Shown: positions 25,765-34,456 of the stretch, piece by piece
How positions within the stretch are numbered: position 1 is the stretch's first letter
Layout of the letters: each line of letters opens with the position of its first letter
NCBI RefSeq assembly: GCF_019973615.1
Contig: NZ_AP024238.1
Location: forward strand, 2,811,989 to 2,875,988
DNA: 64,000 nt
Direction of reading: 5' to 3'
Origin: Rhodoferax lithotrophicus
GTDB lineage: Bacteria > Pseudomonadota > Gammaproteobacteria > Burkholderiales > Burkholderiaceae_C
Translations under genes and position numbers: made by a program
The notes under the pieces: model-generated
Told to the model about the DNA's origin: nothing
The model's database searches: none
The model's input: only the letters and a program-made list of their open reading frames with translations

Positions 25765-26943
25765 TTATTGGCTAGCTGCCGTTTTGGGACCTGCGGGCCT
25801 GCCCAACTCCACCAAACGCACGGGTGAACCATCTTTTTGCAAACGCTGCTGGCCAGCCACCACCACCGTCTCACCCAAACTCAAACCTTGCACAATTTCG
25901 ACTTTCCCTTGGCTGCGTACGCCCAGGGTCACCTCTTGGCGCTGCGAGACAAACTTGGTGTCTGGCGGCAGGTTGGCACCTGCTTCAGGCGCAATCAGTT
26001 TGAAGACAAACTGACGATTACCCTGCGGCACGATGGCCTCTTCCGGCACCACCAGGGCGGCTTCGTTGACCGAAAACACCGTGGTAACCCGGGCAAACAT
26101 GCCTGTGCGCAAAGGCTGCGCTTCACCGGGTTTGCTTACATTGGGCAACACAGCCCGCACGCCAATCGAACGACCGTTGGCATCAAGCAGCGGGTCCACC
26201 GCCTCCACAACCGCTTTGAAATGATGCCCCGGCAAAGCATCCAGGCTAAGTTCCACACTTTGTCCAAGCTTGAGTTTGCTACCCAGGCGCTCAGGCAGGC
26301 GAAAGTCGACCATCATCTGACGGGTATCTTCCAGCGACACCAGATCCACCCCGTCTTTGACATAGTCACCCACATTTACCAGTCGGATACCTGCCGTGCC
26401 ATCAAATGGCGCACGCACCGCCATGCGACTCAAACGCGCCTGCGCCAATACCAATTGGGCTTGCGCCACCTGCAAATTGGCAGCCCCCGTATCCAGGGTT
26501 TGCCTGGACATGAAGTTGGCTGCCACCAACTCTTTGGTGCGATTGAAATTGGCCTGCGCAATGGCCAACTGGGCCTGCATTTGCTGCACATCGGCTTGCT
26601 GCAACAAGTCGTCAAACTGCACCATGATTTGCCCTTTTCGCACCGGGCCGCCGTCTTTGAAGTTCAGTGCCGTGATGCGCCCAACCAGTTCCGGGCGCAG
26701 CATCACGCTTTGACGCGCACGCAGACTGCCAACCGCCTGGGCATCATCCCGCAAAGGCTGCGCAAGCACCTTCACCGCTTCAACCCCTGCCACTTTGGGC
26801 GCAGCTGGCCCGCCAGCCTGGTTTTTATCCACAGCAACCATGTCTTTGGGTCCCTGCGGCTTGGACTGCAGCCACCACGCACCACCTGTTGCGATGACCA
26901 TACCCAGAACAGCCATGACCCAGTACTTGAATTTGCTCGCCAT
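25765..26943 (-). CDS. RND efflux periplasmic adaptor subunit
   Basis: The 392-residue membrane-fusion protein links the RND pump to its outer-membrane channel. One membrane segment near residues 7-23 ('YWVMAVLGMVIATGGAWWL') anchors it; the biotinyl-lipoyl-like halves are 'AVGSLRARQSVMLRPELVGRI' and 'MAVRAPFDGTAGIRLVNVGDYV', separated by the helical hairpin rich in Gln/Ala, then beta-barrel and membrane-proximal domains. I start at the ATG at 26943 (MASKFKYW), which places the anchor correctly; the frame is open 84 bases further upstream. It is the first gene of the pump operon. Confidence 0.92.
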   Translation of the reverse strand: MASKFKYWVMAVLGMVIATGGAWWLQSKPQGPKDMVAVDKNQAGGPAAPKVAGVEAVKVLAQPLRDDAQAVGSLRARQSVMLRPELVGRITALNFKDGGPVRKGQIMVQFDDLLQQADVQQMQAQLAIAQANFNRTKELVAANFMSRQTLDTGAANLQVAQAQLVLAQARLSRMAVRAPFDGTAGIRLVNVGDYVKDGVDLVSLEDTRQMMVDFRLPERLGSKLKLGQSVELSLDALPGHHFKAVVEAVDPLLDANGRSIGVRAVLPNVSKPGEAQPLRTGMFARVTTVFSVNEAALVVPEEAIVPQGNRQFVFKLIAPEAGANLPPDTKFVSQRQEVTLGVRSQGKVEIVQGLSLGETVVVAGQQRLQKDGSPVRLVELGRPAGPKTAASQ

Positions 26944-27186
26944 GTGAAAAAATCCTGATGAAAAAAATACGCCAACGGGCCGCATCCTGTGAAGCACGCG
27001 TAAATGTAACGGCCTGCTACAGAACACCTGAACAGAGCATGGATCTTTGCAAAGTCTTTACAAACCCCAAGAATGGCCCGGCATCAAAACATCCGCCCTG
27101 GAGCGGATCACCATGATAGGGTCACTGGATTAAAGTTGTCTGATGAGTCCAGGCGGTAATTCGCCCCACGCTTCCTGAGCGACAAC

Positions 27187-27642
27187 TCAGCGCCGCCCCA
27201 ACGCCAGAGTCACGCCCTGGTTAGCCAGCTGATCTGCCCGCTCATTACCAGGGTCACCATTGTGGCCACGCACCCAGCGCCACTCAATCTGATGTGTACC
27301 GCTGTTGACCAGGGCATCCAGGCGCTGCCACAGATCCACATTCTTCACCGGTGCCTTGGTGGCAGTCTTCCAACCTCGCGCTTTCCAGCCAGGCAGCCAC
27401 TCGGTCATGCCTTTGAGCACATATTGACTATCCACATGCAGCGTAATTTTGCAGGGGCGCTTCAAGGCAGCCAAGGCTTCAATCACCGCCATCATTTCCA
27501 TGCGGTTGTTGGTCGTGCCCAACTCTCCACCAAACAATTCCTTCTGGGCATCCGCCGATTTCAGCAAAGCACCCCATCCTCCAGGGCCGGGGTTACCTTT
27601 GCAAGCACCATCGGTGTAAATGTCGATTGGATTCAAATTCAT
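27187..27642 (-). CDS. rnhA: Ribonuclease HI
   Basis: RNase HI cleaves RNA in RNA-DNA hybrids. The 151-residue enzyme has all four carboxylates in context: Asp in '[20 protein letters not shown]', Glu in '[12 protein letters not shown]', Asp in '[14 protein letters not shown]' and Asp in '[16 protein letters not shown]'. I use the ATG at 27642; a TTG at 27657 in frame is possible but less usual. It follows the YafS-like methyltransferase by 28 bases, the gloB/yafS/rnhA neighbourhood known from enterobacteria. Confidence 0.95.
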   Translation of the reverse strand: MNLNPIDIYTDGACKGNPGPGGWGALLKSADAQKELFGGELGTTNNRMEMMAVIEALAALKRPCKITLHVDSQYVLKGMTEWLPGWKARGWKTATKAPVKNVDLWQRLDALVNSGTHQIEWRWVRGHNGDPGNERADQLANQGVTLALGRR

Positions 27643-27670
27643 GACCTCATTTTTCAATTTTGAAGAGTTT

Positions 27671-28432
27671 TTAGCCTGTAGAGCCTGATTTACCAGTACG
27701 ACCAGCTACAGAAACAGGAGCACCGGAAAGTCGAATGGAAGGCTTCCATCTCGGATTGAGCAGCGTCATACCGCGCACCCGTTTCACAGCCACCACACAA
27801 TAAACGGCCCCGAGTATCGGCCACCAGCGTGCTCCCAGACGATCCATCCAGGCAAAGCGCTCCAACCAATGTGGGTTGGCCAAGGCGGGCCGATAACAAC
27901 CGAACGCACCCGACTCAAGCTCCAGGCCGAGCAAGCGCAACCAATCACGAATGCGTAAATACCCCAGAAATTCACCTGTATTTGGTAAAAATGGATGATT
28001 CCAACCCAGTCGCTGGTACAGGTGTGCACGGTATTGGCGCAAACCCCATAAGCTCATGGGGTTGAAGCCACAAATCACCACCCGACCATCCGGTACCAAA
28101 ACCCGGTGAACCTCACGCAAGGCGGCATGCGGGTCAGCCGTCAACTCAAGCGCATGCGGCAAAACCACCAGATCAAGACTATTGGCTGGAAACGGCAACG
28201 CTGAAAATTCGGTCATGAAAGCCGCTTTTTCATGCGGTGTTTCTGTAGCCAGCCAACGGTGAGGCATTCGGTTGGCAGACAGGGCATCCAGCTCAGGCAA
28301 ACCCAACTGTAAAGCATGAAAACCAAACACATTCGCCACTGCTGCCGCCATCTGCGCATGTTCCCATTCCAGCAGGTAAGTCCCCGGCGGGGTTGCCAGC
28401 CAGTCATGCATCCCTATAATTTGATCGCCCAT
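27671..28432 (-). CDS. YafS-like SAM-dependent methyltransferase
   Basis: The 253-residue protein is a class I methyltransferase-like protein: '[47 protein letters not shown]' is motif post-I to III. The motif I glycine loop is weak ('[19 protein letters not shown]'), so cofactor binding may be altered. E. coli yafS occupies the same place between gloB and rnhA. The ATG at 28432 overlaps the gloB ATG within the palindrome CATG at 28430-28433, so the two divergent genes share start-codon bases. A later ATG at 28411 would also be possible. Substrate unknown. Confidence 0.82.
   Translation of the reverse strand: MGDQIIGMHDWLATPPGTYLLEWEHAQMAAAVANVFGFHALQLGLPELDALSANRMPHRWLATETPHEKAAFMTEFSALPFPANSLDLVVLPHALELTADPHAALREVHRVLVPDGRVVICGFNPMSLWGLRQYRAHLYQRLGWNHPFLPNTGEFLGYLRIRDWLRLLGLELESGAFGCYRPALANPHWLERFAWMDRLGARWWPILGAVYCVVAVKRVRGMTLLNPRWKPSIRLSGAPVSVAGRTGKSGSTG
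28393..28420 (+). promoter_or_regulatory. Promoter of gloB with near-leaderless start
   Basis: TTGCCA (28393-28398) and a perfect TATAAT (28415-28420) are 16 bases apart, inside the 5' end of the methyltransferase gene. The expected transcription start near 28427 is only about four bases before the gloB ATG at 28431, and no Shine-Dalgarno sequence is seen, so the mRNA may be effectively leaderless. Confidence 0.55.
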
Positions 28433-29198
28433 GAAGTTAATTCCAATACCTGCTTTCAACGACAACTACATTTGGATGTTGCATAACGAACATCAAGCGT
28501 TGGTGATCGACCCGGGTGATGCCAAACCTGTCCTGGCTGCGCTAAAGCAAAGCGGGCTGACGCTGGAGGCGATTCTAGTCACGCATCATCACAACGACCA
28601 CATCGGTGGTGTGTCTGAACTGCGTGAGCGCACCAATGCCCAAGTATGGGGTCCGGTGCAGGAAACCATGCCCGAGCCTTTGCAGCGAGTGGCCGATGGC
28701 AGCATCATCACAGCCTTAGGTTTGTCATTTGAAGTCCTGCATGTGCCTGGCCACACCGCTGGTCATGTGGCTTACTTTGGAATGATTCCAGACGAAACCC
28801 CGGTGCTTTTTTGTGGTGACACCTTGTTCAGCGGCGGCTGTGGCCGCTTGTTTGAAGGTACCCCAGCCCAAATGTTGGCCTCATTAACCCGACTGGCGGC
28901 CCTGCCGGAGTCCACGCGGGTGTGCTGCGCCCATGAATACACCTTAAGCAATCTGCGTTTTTCCCTGGCTGTGGAGCCTAACAATGCGGAAACTATGGCC
29001 TACCAACAACGTGCGCAGGCCTTGCGACAAACCCACCAGCCCACCCTGCCCTCAAGCATTGCGCTTGAAAAGCGTGTGAACCCTTTTTTACGCACCCATT
29101 TGCCTGATGTGGCTAATGCGGTGCAGCAGCGTTTTGCCCAAGCCCACGACCCCGTCAGTGTGTTTGCGGCCCTGCGCACCTGGAAAGATCAATTTTGA
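28431..29198 (+). CDS. gloB: Hydroxyacylglutathione hydrolase (glyoxalase II)
   Basis: Hydrolyses S-D-lactoylglutathione to D-lactate and glutathione in methylglyoxal detoxification. The 255-residue protein has the metallo-beta-lactamase metal motif 'THHHNDHIGG' near residue 52, a second His in 'VPGHTAGHVAYF', Asp in 'FCGDTLFSGGCGRLFEG', and the C-terminal 'CAHEYTLSNLRFSLAVEP'. Normal length. Its D-lactate product is not the substrate of the LutABC system above, which takes L-lactate. The stop overlaps the TTG start of mltD by 4 bases. Confidence 0.95.
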   Translation: MKLIPIPAFNDNYIWMLHNEHQALVIDPGDAKPVLAALKQSGLTLEAILVTHHHNDHIGGVSELRERTNAQVWGPVQETMPEPLQRVADGSIITALGLSFEVLHVPGHTAGHVAYFGMIPDETPVLFCGDTLFSGGCGRLFEGTPAQMLASLTRLAALPESTRVCCAHEYTLSNLRFSLAVEPNNAETMAYQQRAQALRQTHQPTLPSSIALEKRVNPFLRTHLPDVANAVQQRFAQAHDPVSVFAALRTWKDQF

Positions 29199-30715
29199 AA
29201 AACCTTCTTCGTTTGGGTGTCCTGGTGGCCACCGTATGGCTGGCTGGCTGCGCGGGTCCTGGTGGGATTAAACCATCCGCCGAGGCTATCGACACAACAC
29301 CTGATGCACAAGCTTCAATCCATCCCACGTCTGGAGCAACTCTTCTGCATTACCCAGCAGGAGGATTAAAACCCCTTTCCAGCACACAATTGGGCTCCAA
29401 ATATGTGCACGCGTTAGTACCACCTGTCGATCTGTGGGAGCGTATTCGCCGTGGTTTTGCCATGACTGACCTGGACACGGATCTGGTGCGCGAGCGCGAG
29501 CTTTGGTACAGCAGCCGGCCGGACTATGTCACCCGCATGACCGAGCGGGGCAACAAATACCTGTTCTACATTGTGGAAGAACTGGAGCGACGCAACATGC
29601 CCAGTGAATTGGCACTGTTGCCCTTTATTGAGAGCGCCTTCAACCCGCAGGCCGTCTCCAGCGCCAAAGCGGCTGGCATGTGGCAGTTCATGCCAGCCAC
29701 CGGAAAGCAGTTTGAACTCAAGCAAAATCTGTTTCGCGATGACCGCCGTGATGTTGTTGAGTCCACCCGTGCAGCGCTGGACTACATGCAAAAACTCTAT
29801 GGCATGTTTGGTGACTGGCATCTGGCACTAGCCGCTTACAACTGGGGCGAAGGCAGCGTCAAGCGCGCCATGGAGAAGGCTGCCAAAGCAGGTAAAAGCA
29901 CGGCCTACCCTGACTTGCCCATGCCGATGGAAACACGTATGTATGTCCCCAAACTACAAGCCGTGAAAAACATGGTGGCCAACCCTGAAGCGTTCCGGGT
30001 GAGCTTGCCCAACGTTGCTAACCACCCTTATTTTCAAAGTGTGGAAATTGACCGAGACATTGATGTCGCTCTGGCTGCGGAGCTGGCTGAAGTACCGCTT
30101 GACGACTTCAAAGCATTGAACCCGTCTGTGAACAAACCCGTTTTACTGGCCTCTGGCACCTCACAAATTCTGCTGCCATGGGACAATGCAGAGCGTTTTC
30201 AAGCTAATCTGGAAGCGTATAGCGGTGCTCAATTGGCCAATTGGACAGCCTGGATTGCACCAGCAACGCTGAGCACCGCCGATGCAGCCAAACGGGTTGG
30301 CATGGTCGAGTCGGAATTGCGGGCAATGAACAATATCCCGCCGCATATGCTGATCAAAGCAGGCTCCACCTTGCTGGTGCGTCGCTCTGCCGGTCTTAAC
30401 GTCGATGTCTCAGAACACATTGCAGACAATGGCCAGCTCTCACTGTCACCCGAAGTGGTACTGCGTAAAACCAACGTCAAGGCGGGACGAAAAGACAATG
30501 TAGCCAGTTTGGCCAAGCGTTTTGCGGTCAGCACCCAATCGATTGCACAGTGGAACAAGATAAGCCCCAGCGCATCCTTCAAGCAAGGTCAGCAAGTGGT
30601 GTTGTATTTGCCGGCAAAAGCTGGAGTCACCCAAAAAGTGAGCACAAAATCACGCGCAATGGCCAATCGAAAGATAGCTCCAAGTAAAAAATCAACACGG
30701 TTTGCCCAAAAATAA
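29195..30715 (+). CDS. mltD: Membrane-bound lytic murein transglycosylase D, LysM type
   Basis: MltD cleaves glycan strands of peptidoglycan. The 506-residue lipoprotein starts 'MKNLLRLGVLVATVWLAGCAGPG' with lipobox LAGC. The SLT domain has the catalytic Glu in 'ALLPFIESAFNPQAVSSAKAAGMWQFMPATG' near residue 145 and 'WHLALAAYNWGEGSV' later; a LysM-type region near residues 420-480 ('KAGRKDNVASLAKRFAVSTQSIAQWNKIS') binds glycan. The start is TTG at 29195, overlapping gloB by 4 bases; GGAAAG stands 8 bases upstream and the signal peptide supports it. The C-terminus is Lys-rich. Confidence 0.93.
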   Translation: MKNLLRLGVLVATVWLAGCAGPGGIKPSAEAIDTTPDAQASIHPTSGATLLHYPAGGLKPLSSTQLGSKYVHALVPPVDLWERIRRGFAMTDLDTDLVRERELWYSSRPDYVTRMTERGNKYLFYIVEELERRNMPSELALLPFIESAFNPQAVSSAKAAGMWQFMPATGKQFELKQNLFRDDRRDVVESTRAALDYMQKLYGMFGDWHLALAAYNWGEGSVKRAMEKAAKAGKSTAYPDLPMPMETRMYVPKLQAVKNMVANPEAFRVSLPNVANHPYFQSVEIDRDIDVALAAELAEVPLDDFKALNPSVNKPVLLASGTSQILLPWDNAERFQANLEAYSGAQLANWTAWIAPATLSTADAAKRVGMVESELRAMNNIPPHMLIKAGSTLLVRRSAGLNVDVSEHIADNGQLSLSPEVVLRKTNVKAGRKDNVASLAKRFAVSTQSIAQWNKISPSASFKQGQQVVLYLPAKAGVTQKVSTKSRAMANRKIAPSKKSTRFAQK

Positions 30716-30781
30716 AGTCACAAAGGGGTGATCAGGTCATACCAATCACCCTTGGGCTGAAGCTACAAGTACCGTGATTAA

Positions 30782-31195
30782 TCAGCGGTAACCCGCAAAC
30801 AAAATGGTCACATTGATGGCCAAAGCCAACACCCAAACCAGGCTGCGTAAACTGGCCAGATTGGCCACGTACATCAGGATGTACACCACACGCAGCACCA
30901 CGTACACAAAAGCCAGCAAGTCCAGGCGGGTTTGGTAAGCCCCAAGCTGGTGTGCAATCAGCACCGCACCGATGAAAAAAGGCAAGGCCTCAAAACTATT
31001 GGCCTGCGCGGCATTGGCACGGGCCCGCCAATCAGTTTGTCGGGCCAGCCAGGCACGTGGGTTGTGGTTGTCAAAACCACCATCCTTGCGGGATTTGCCC
31101 AAGCCCCCCCACTTGGCAATCACCGCACACAACAGAGGCAGCAACGCGGCCACCAAGACACACCAGTAGGCCAGGGTAAAGTGGGTAACTGTCAT
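30782..31195 (-). CDS. MAPEG-family membrane protein
   Basis: The 137-residue protein has four membrane segments and the MAPEG pattern: 'RQTDWRARANAAQANSFEALPFFIGAVLIAHQLG' with the glutathione-region Arg/Asn/Glu and 'FVYVVLRVVYILMYVANLASLRSLVW'. Members include glutathione transferases and short bacterial proteins of unknown role; this is the short bacterial type. It is the last gene of the dnaX-ybaB-recR run, 21 bases after recR, and converges on mltD. Confidence 0.88.
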   Translation of the reverse strand: MTVTHFTLAYWCVLVAALLPLLCAVIAKWGGLGKSRKDGGFDNHNPRAWLARQTDWRARANAAQANSFEALPFFIGAVLIAHQLGAYQTRLDLLAFVYVVLRVVYILMYVANLASLRSLVWVLALAINVTILFAGYR

Positions 31196-31216
31196 GACAT
31201 CACTCCAAAGTTCGGG

Positions 31217-31807
31217 TTAGCGCCGATCCACCAGCGCATGGGCAATGGTGCCCAGATCAACATATTCGAGCTCGCTGCCCACCGGCACACCCCGCGCCAA
31301 CCGTGTCAGGTGCAAGCCACGTGCTTTGAGGCCCTCACTGATCACATGGGCGGTGGCTTCTCCCTCGGCCGTGAAATTGGTCGCCAGAATCACTTCTTGC
31401 ACCGTGCCATCAAGCGCCCGGTCAAACAGTTTTTTCAAACCAATGTCATGCGGCCCAACACCATCCAGCGGGCTGAGTTTACCCATCAGCACAAAGTACA
31501 GCCCCTTGTAAGCCCCGGTGCGTTCCAGTGCGGACTGATCTGCCGGGGTTTCCACCACGCACAACTTGCTGGCATCACGGCGCTCATCCAGACACGTGGC
31601 ACACACCGTCGCCTCGGTAAAAGTATGGCAACGCTCACAATGCTGAATCGCCTGGGCCGCATTGGCCAGTGCGTAAGACAAGGTTTGCGCCCCAGGGCGG
31701 TCATGCTGCAGCAGATGAAACGCCATCCTCTGCGCCGACTTCACCCCCACGCCCGGCAAGCGCCGCAGCGCCTGAATCAGCGCCTCAAGCGCGTTGGCAT
31801 CCGACAT
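31217..31807 (-). CDS. recR: Recombination mediator RecR
   Basis: RecR works with RecO and RecF to load RecA at gaps. The 196-residue protein has the helix-hairpin-helix '[25 protein letters not shown]', the zinc finger '[18 protein letters not shown]' near residues 57-75, a Toprim domain ('[26 protein letters not shown]') and the C-terminal Walker B-like end. It follows ybaB by 16 bases, the standard dnaX-ybaB-recR operon. Confidence 0.97.
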   Translation of the reverse strand: MSDANALEALIQALRRLPGVGVKSAQRMAFHLLQHDRPGAQTLSYALANAAQAIQHCERCHTFTEATVCATCLDERRDASKLCVVETPADQSALERTGAYKGLYFVLMGKLSPLDGVGPHDIGLKKLFDRALDGTVQEVILATNFTAEGEATAHVISEGLKARGLHLTRLARGVPVGSELEYVDLGTIAHALVDRR

Positions 31808-31823
31808 GGGAAGCTAAAAAGTA

Positions 31824-32156
31824 TCAGAAGGGGAATTTCATGCCGCCTGGCAAACCCGGCATGCCGGCAGTGATCTTGCCCATCTTTTCGGCCGAGGTTT
31901 CTTCAGCCTTGCGCACCGCGGCATTAAACGCTGCGGCCACCAGATCTTCCAGCATGTCTTTGTCATCGGCCAGCAGGCTGGGATCAATGGTGATGCGGCG
32001 CACATCGTGTTTGCAGGTCATGAGCACTTTGACCAGACCGGCACCGGACTCGCCGGTGACTTCGATGTTGCCCAGCTCGTCCTGGGCTTTTTTCATGTTG
32101 TCCTGCATGGCCTGGGCTTGTTTCATGAGGCCGGCGAGTTGTCCTTTATTGAACAT
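31824..32156 (-). CDS. YbaB/EbfC nucleoid-associated protein
   Basis: A small DNA-binding dimer of the YbaB/EbfC family, 110 residues: '[62 protein letters not shown]' is the family signature, and the C-terminal '[12 protein letters not shown]' is usual in betaproteobacteria. It lies between dnaX and recR as in most proteobacteria. Confidence 0.96.
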   Translation of the reverse strand: MFNKGQLAGLMKQAQAMQDNMKKAQDELGNIEVTGESGAGLVKVLMTCKHDVRRITIDPSLLADDKDMLEDLVAAAFNAAVRKAEETSAEKMGKITAGMPGLPGGMKFPF

Positions 32157-32233
32157 GGGTTTTTCCTTGTGAGTGAATCAAATGATGGGATGGGAGACAC
32201 TGAAACCACCCGGGCTTCAGTTTGTTGATCCGT

Positions 32234-34225
32234 TCAAACCGGTTTGGGCAACACACCCGGTTTGATGCTTCCAGGCACGATTTTCGCCCCAAAATCCTGC
32301 ATCAGCGTTTGCACCAGGGGATCGTCAAAAACGATTTTTTCGGCCACCAGTTGTGCCGCCGCCGCGATAGCTGCGTTGCGCCTGGCCGGGCTATCGGTCA
32401 CGCGGCCGATTTCCGCCACCAGTTTGACCGGATAACCGGCTTTCTCCAGCGCCGCAGCCAAACGATCGCGGCTACCCGGATGGTTAAGCGATTCGCGCTC
32501 CACGCGCAGCAGCCATTGATCGGTGTCACGGGCCACCAGCTGGGCCTGCAGCGCCAGCTCACGCACCATGGCGGTGATGGCCTCGCTGGCAATCAGCGAC
32601 TGCACTGTGGCATACCAAAAATCCCCTTCCGGGTTGGGCGAAATCGCAGCACTCACCTGAGCCACCGGCACATCACGCCGGGATTCAGGCTGCACATGCA
32701 CCTGAACCGCTTCAATAGTCGTAGCTACTGGTGCTTGATAAACATGCACCTGAGGCTGATTTGGCTTGAAATTTGAAGCAGGTGGTGGTACCTCAGATGC
32801 CCCGGTGTCCGAACCGAAGGTTGCTGCACTGCCCGCCACCTTGGACATCTCGCGCACGGGCAAACGCTGGCCTTCGGGTAATGACACCAGGGCAGTTGGT
32901 GCATCAGCGGGTACCGATGATTGCTCCTCTGGCACTCTTGTATGAGGAGCATCTTGCGCTTGATGGACAAGCGCTGCAGCCTGATTTAGCTTATTTTTTT
33001 CAGACGGTGTTGCAAGCGGTGGTGGCGCAGGAACGGTGGTCGCCAGCGAGGCCGTCGGGACATCAGGCAGAGGTCGGGGGGCAAGCCTCAGAGTTTTTTT
33101 TTCCTGTCCAGCCACCTCAGTCGTGCCGGGCTTGAACGCCAGCAAGCGCAACAACACCATGGTCAGCGCCGCATATTCGTCCGGCGCCAAGCCCAGTTCA
33201 CTACGTCCATGCAGGCAAATGCTGTAAAGCAACTGGGTTTCATCGGTCGGCATCAAGGCCGCCAATTGAGCGATGTCTGCCGCTTCAGGATCACTTTCAT
33301 CCATGAAAACCCCGGGTACCGCCTGCAACACCGCCATACGCTGCAACACACTGCTCATTTCTTCCAGGGTTGAGGCGGCGCTCAGGCCATGGGTACGCAA
33401 CGCCTCGGAAGTTTCTACCACCGTCTTGCCATCCCCTTGCGCCAGCGCTTGCAGCAGCCGGAACACATAGGAGCGATCCACGCTACCCAGCATCTGGCGC
33501 ACCAGGTTTTCTGCCAGCACCCCTGAACCAAACGCAATCGCCTGGTCGGTCAGGCTCAAGGCATCGCGCATGGAACCGCGCGCCGCCCGCGCCAGCAAGC
33601 GCAGCGAGGGCACATCGGCTGAAACCTGCTCGGTCAGCAAAACTTTTTGCAAGTGCTCCCGAATGGTGTCCGGGGCCATGGGACGCAAATTAAATTGCAG
33701 GCAACGCGACAACACCGTCACCGGCACTTTTTGCGGGTCGGTGGTGGCCAGCACAAATTTCAAGTATTCGGGCGGCTCTTCCAGCGTTTTCAGCATGGCG
33801 TTGAACGCCGTGTTGGTGAGCATGTGCACTTCGTCGATCATGAAGACCTTGAAGCGACCCTGCACCGGCTTGTACACCGCCTGCTCCAACAGGGCTTGCA
33901 CTTCATCCACGCCCCGGTTGGAAGCCGCATCGAGCTCGGTGTAATCCACAAACCGGCCGCTATCAATATCCTTGCAGGCCTGACAGACCCCACAAGGGGT
34001 AGCCGTGATACCGCCCTGCCCGTCTGGGCCCTGGCAGTTGAGCGACTTGGCCAAAATGCGCGACACCGTGGTTTTGCCAACCCCGCGTGTGCCGGTGAAC
34101 AAGTAGGCATGGTGCAGGCGCTGGGTGGTCAGGGCATTGGTCAGGGCTTGTACCACGTGGTCTTGCCCCACCATTTCTGTGAAATTGCGGGGGCGGTATT
34201 TGCGAGCGAGCACAAGGTAAGACAT
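32234..34225 (-). CDS. dnaX: DNA polymerase III subunit tau/gamma
   Basis: DnaX forms the clamp-loader motor and, as tau, ties together polymerase cores and DnaB. The 663-residue protein has Walker A 'GTRGVGKTTVSRI' near residue 45, a zinc-binding module ending 'CGVCQACKDID', the DE box 'FKVFMIDEVHML' and the SRC motif 'SRCLQFNLR'. I start at ATG 34225 (MSYLVLARKYRP). The region of about residues 370-510 is a low-complexity linker in which repeat copy G lies in frame (about 484-505). The C-terminal tau domain follows. I did not find a clear slippery frameshift site. Confidence 0.95.
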   Translation of the reverse strand: MSYLVLARKYRPRNFTEMVGQDHVVQALTNALTTQRLHHAYLFTGTRGVGKTTVSRILAKSLNCQGPDGQGGITATPCGVCQACKDIDSGRFVDYTELDAASNRGVDEVQALLEQAVYKPVQGRFKVFMIDEVHMLTNTAFNAMLKTLEEPPEYLKFVLATTDPQKVPVTVLSRCLQFNLRPMAPDTIREHLQKVLLTEQVSADVPSLRLLARAARGSMRDALSLTDQAIAFGSGVLAENLVRQMLGSVDRSYVFRLLQALAQGDGKTVVETSEALRTHGLSAASTLEEMSSVLQRMAVLQAVPGVFMDESDPEAADIAQLAALMPTDETQLLYSICLHGRSELGLAPDEYAALTMVLLRLLAFKPGTTEVAGQEKKTLRLAPRPLPDVPTASLATTVPAPPPLATPSEKNKLNQAAALVHQAQDAPHTRVPEEQSSVPADAPTALVSLPEGQRLPVREMSKVAGSAATFGSDTGASEVPPPASNFKPNQPQVHVYQAPVATTIEAVQVHVQPESRRDVPVAQVSAAISPNPEGDFWYATVQSLIASEAITAMVRELALQAQLVARDTDQWLLRVERESLNHPGSRDRLAAALEKAGYPVKLVAEIGRVTDSPARRNAAIAAAAQLVAEKIVFDDPLVQTLMQDFGAKIVPGSIKPGVLPKPV
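32711..32775 (+). repeat. Dispersed repeat, copy G, in frame within dnaX
   Basis: TTCAATAGTCGTAGCTAC, then GGTGCTTGATAAACATGCACC (hairpin arms) and TGAGGCTGATTTGGCTTGAAATTT follow the repeat's order of blocks. It lies on the strand opposite to dnaX and encodes part of the flexible linker without breaking the frame. Confidence 0.55.
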
Positions 34226-34282
34226 AGCCACTGATTCTAAAGGGAGGCTCTTTAAAACTTCTTTTCAGCCCTTACAATCTAC

Positions 34283-34382
34283 GCTGACGGGCCTTCCCGC
34301 ATGGTGAAGCGGCCAACCGGGTCAGGTGGGGAACCAAGCAGCCCTAACTGTGGAGCCAGTGCCGGGGTCAAGGCTCGTCAAC
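34283..34382 (+). ncRNA. ffs: 4.5S RNA (signal recognition particle RNA)
   Basis: The SRP domain IV core is visible as GGGTCAGGTGGGGAACCAAG followed by CAGCCC, the conserved Ffh-binding asymmetric and symmetric loops. The ends pair: GACGGGCCTT (34286-34295) with AAGGCTCGTC (34370-34379), one G-U pair. The gene is divergent from dnaX, the usual position in Burkholderiales. Exact ends are estimated to within a few bases. Confidence 0.93.
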
Positions 34383-34390
34383 CTCATTTC

Positions 34391-34423
34391 TGCCAACTGC
34401 TGCAATTTCTGCAGCAGTTGGCA
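34391..34423. terminator. 14-bp perfect hairpin between ffs and CoA-transferase gene
   Basis: TGCCAACTGCTGCA (34391-34404) pairs without mismatch with TGCAGCAGTTGGCA (34410-34423) around a 5-base loop. It lies just after 4.5S RNA and after the minus-strand CoA transferase, so it could end both, though neither side has a U-tract. Confidence 0.6.
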
Positions 34424-34456
34424 CAATCTACATCAGGGCCTAAGCCCTATTCATAC

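Noticed and set aside
22675..26943. Looked for an outer-membrane factor gene belonging to the RND pump.
   Set aside because: None is present on either side; rnhA and hslR flank the operon, and many RND pairs borrow a distant TolC-like channel.
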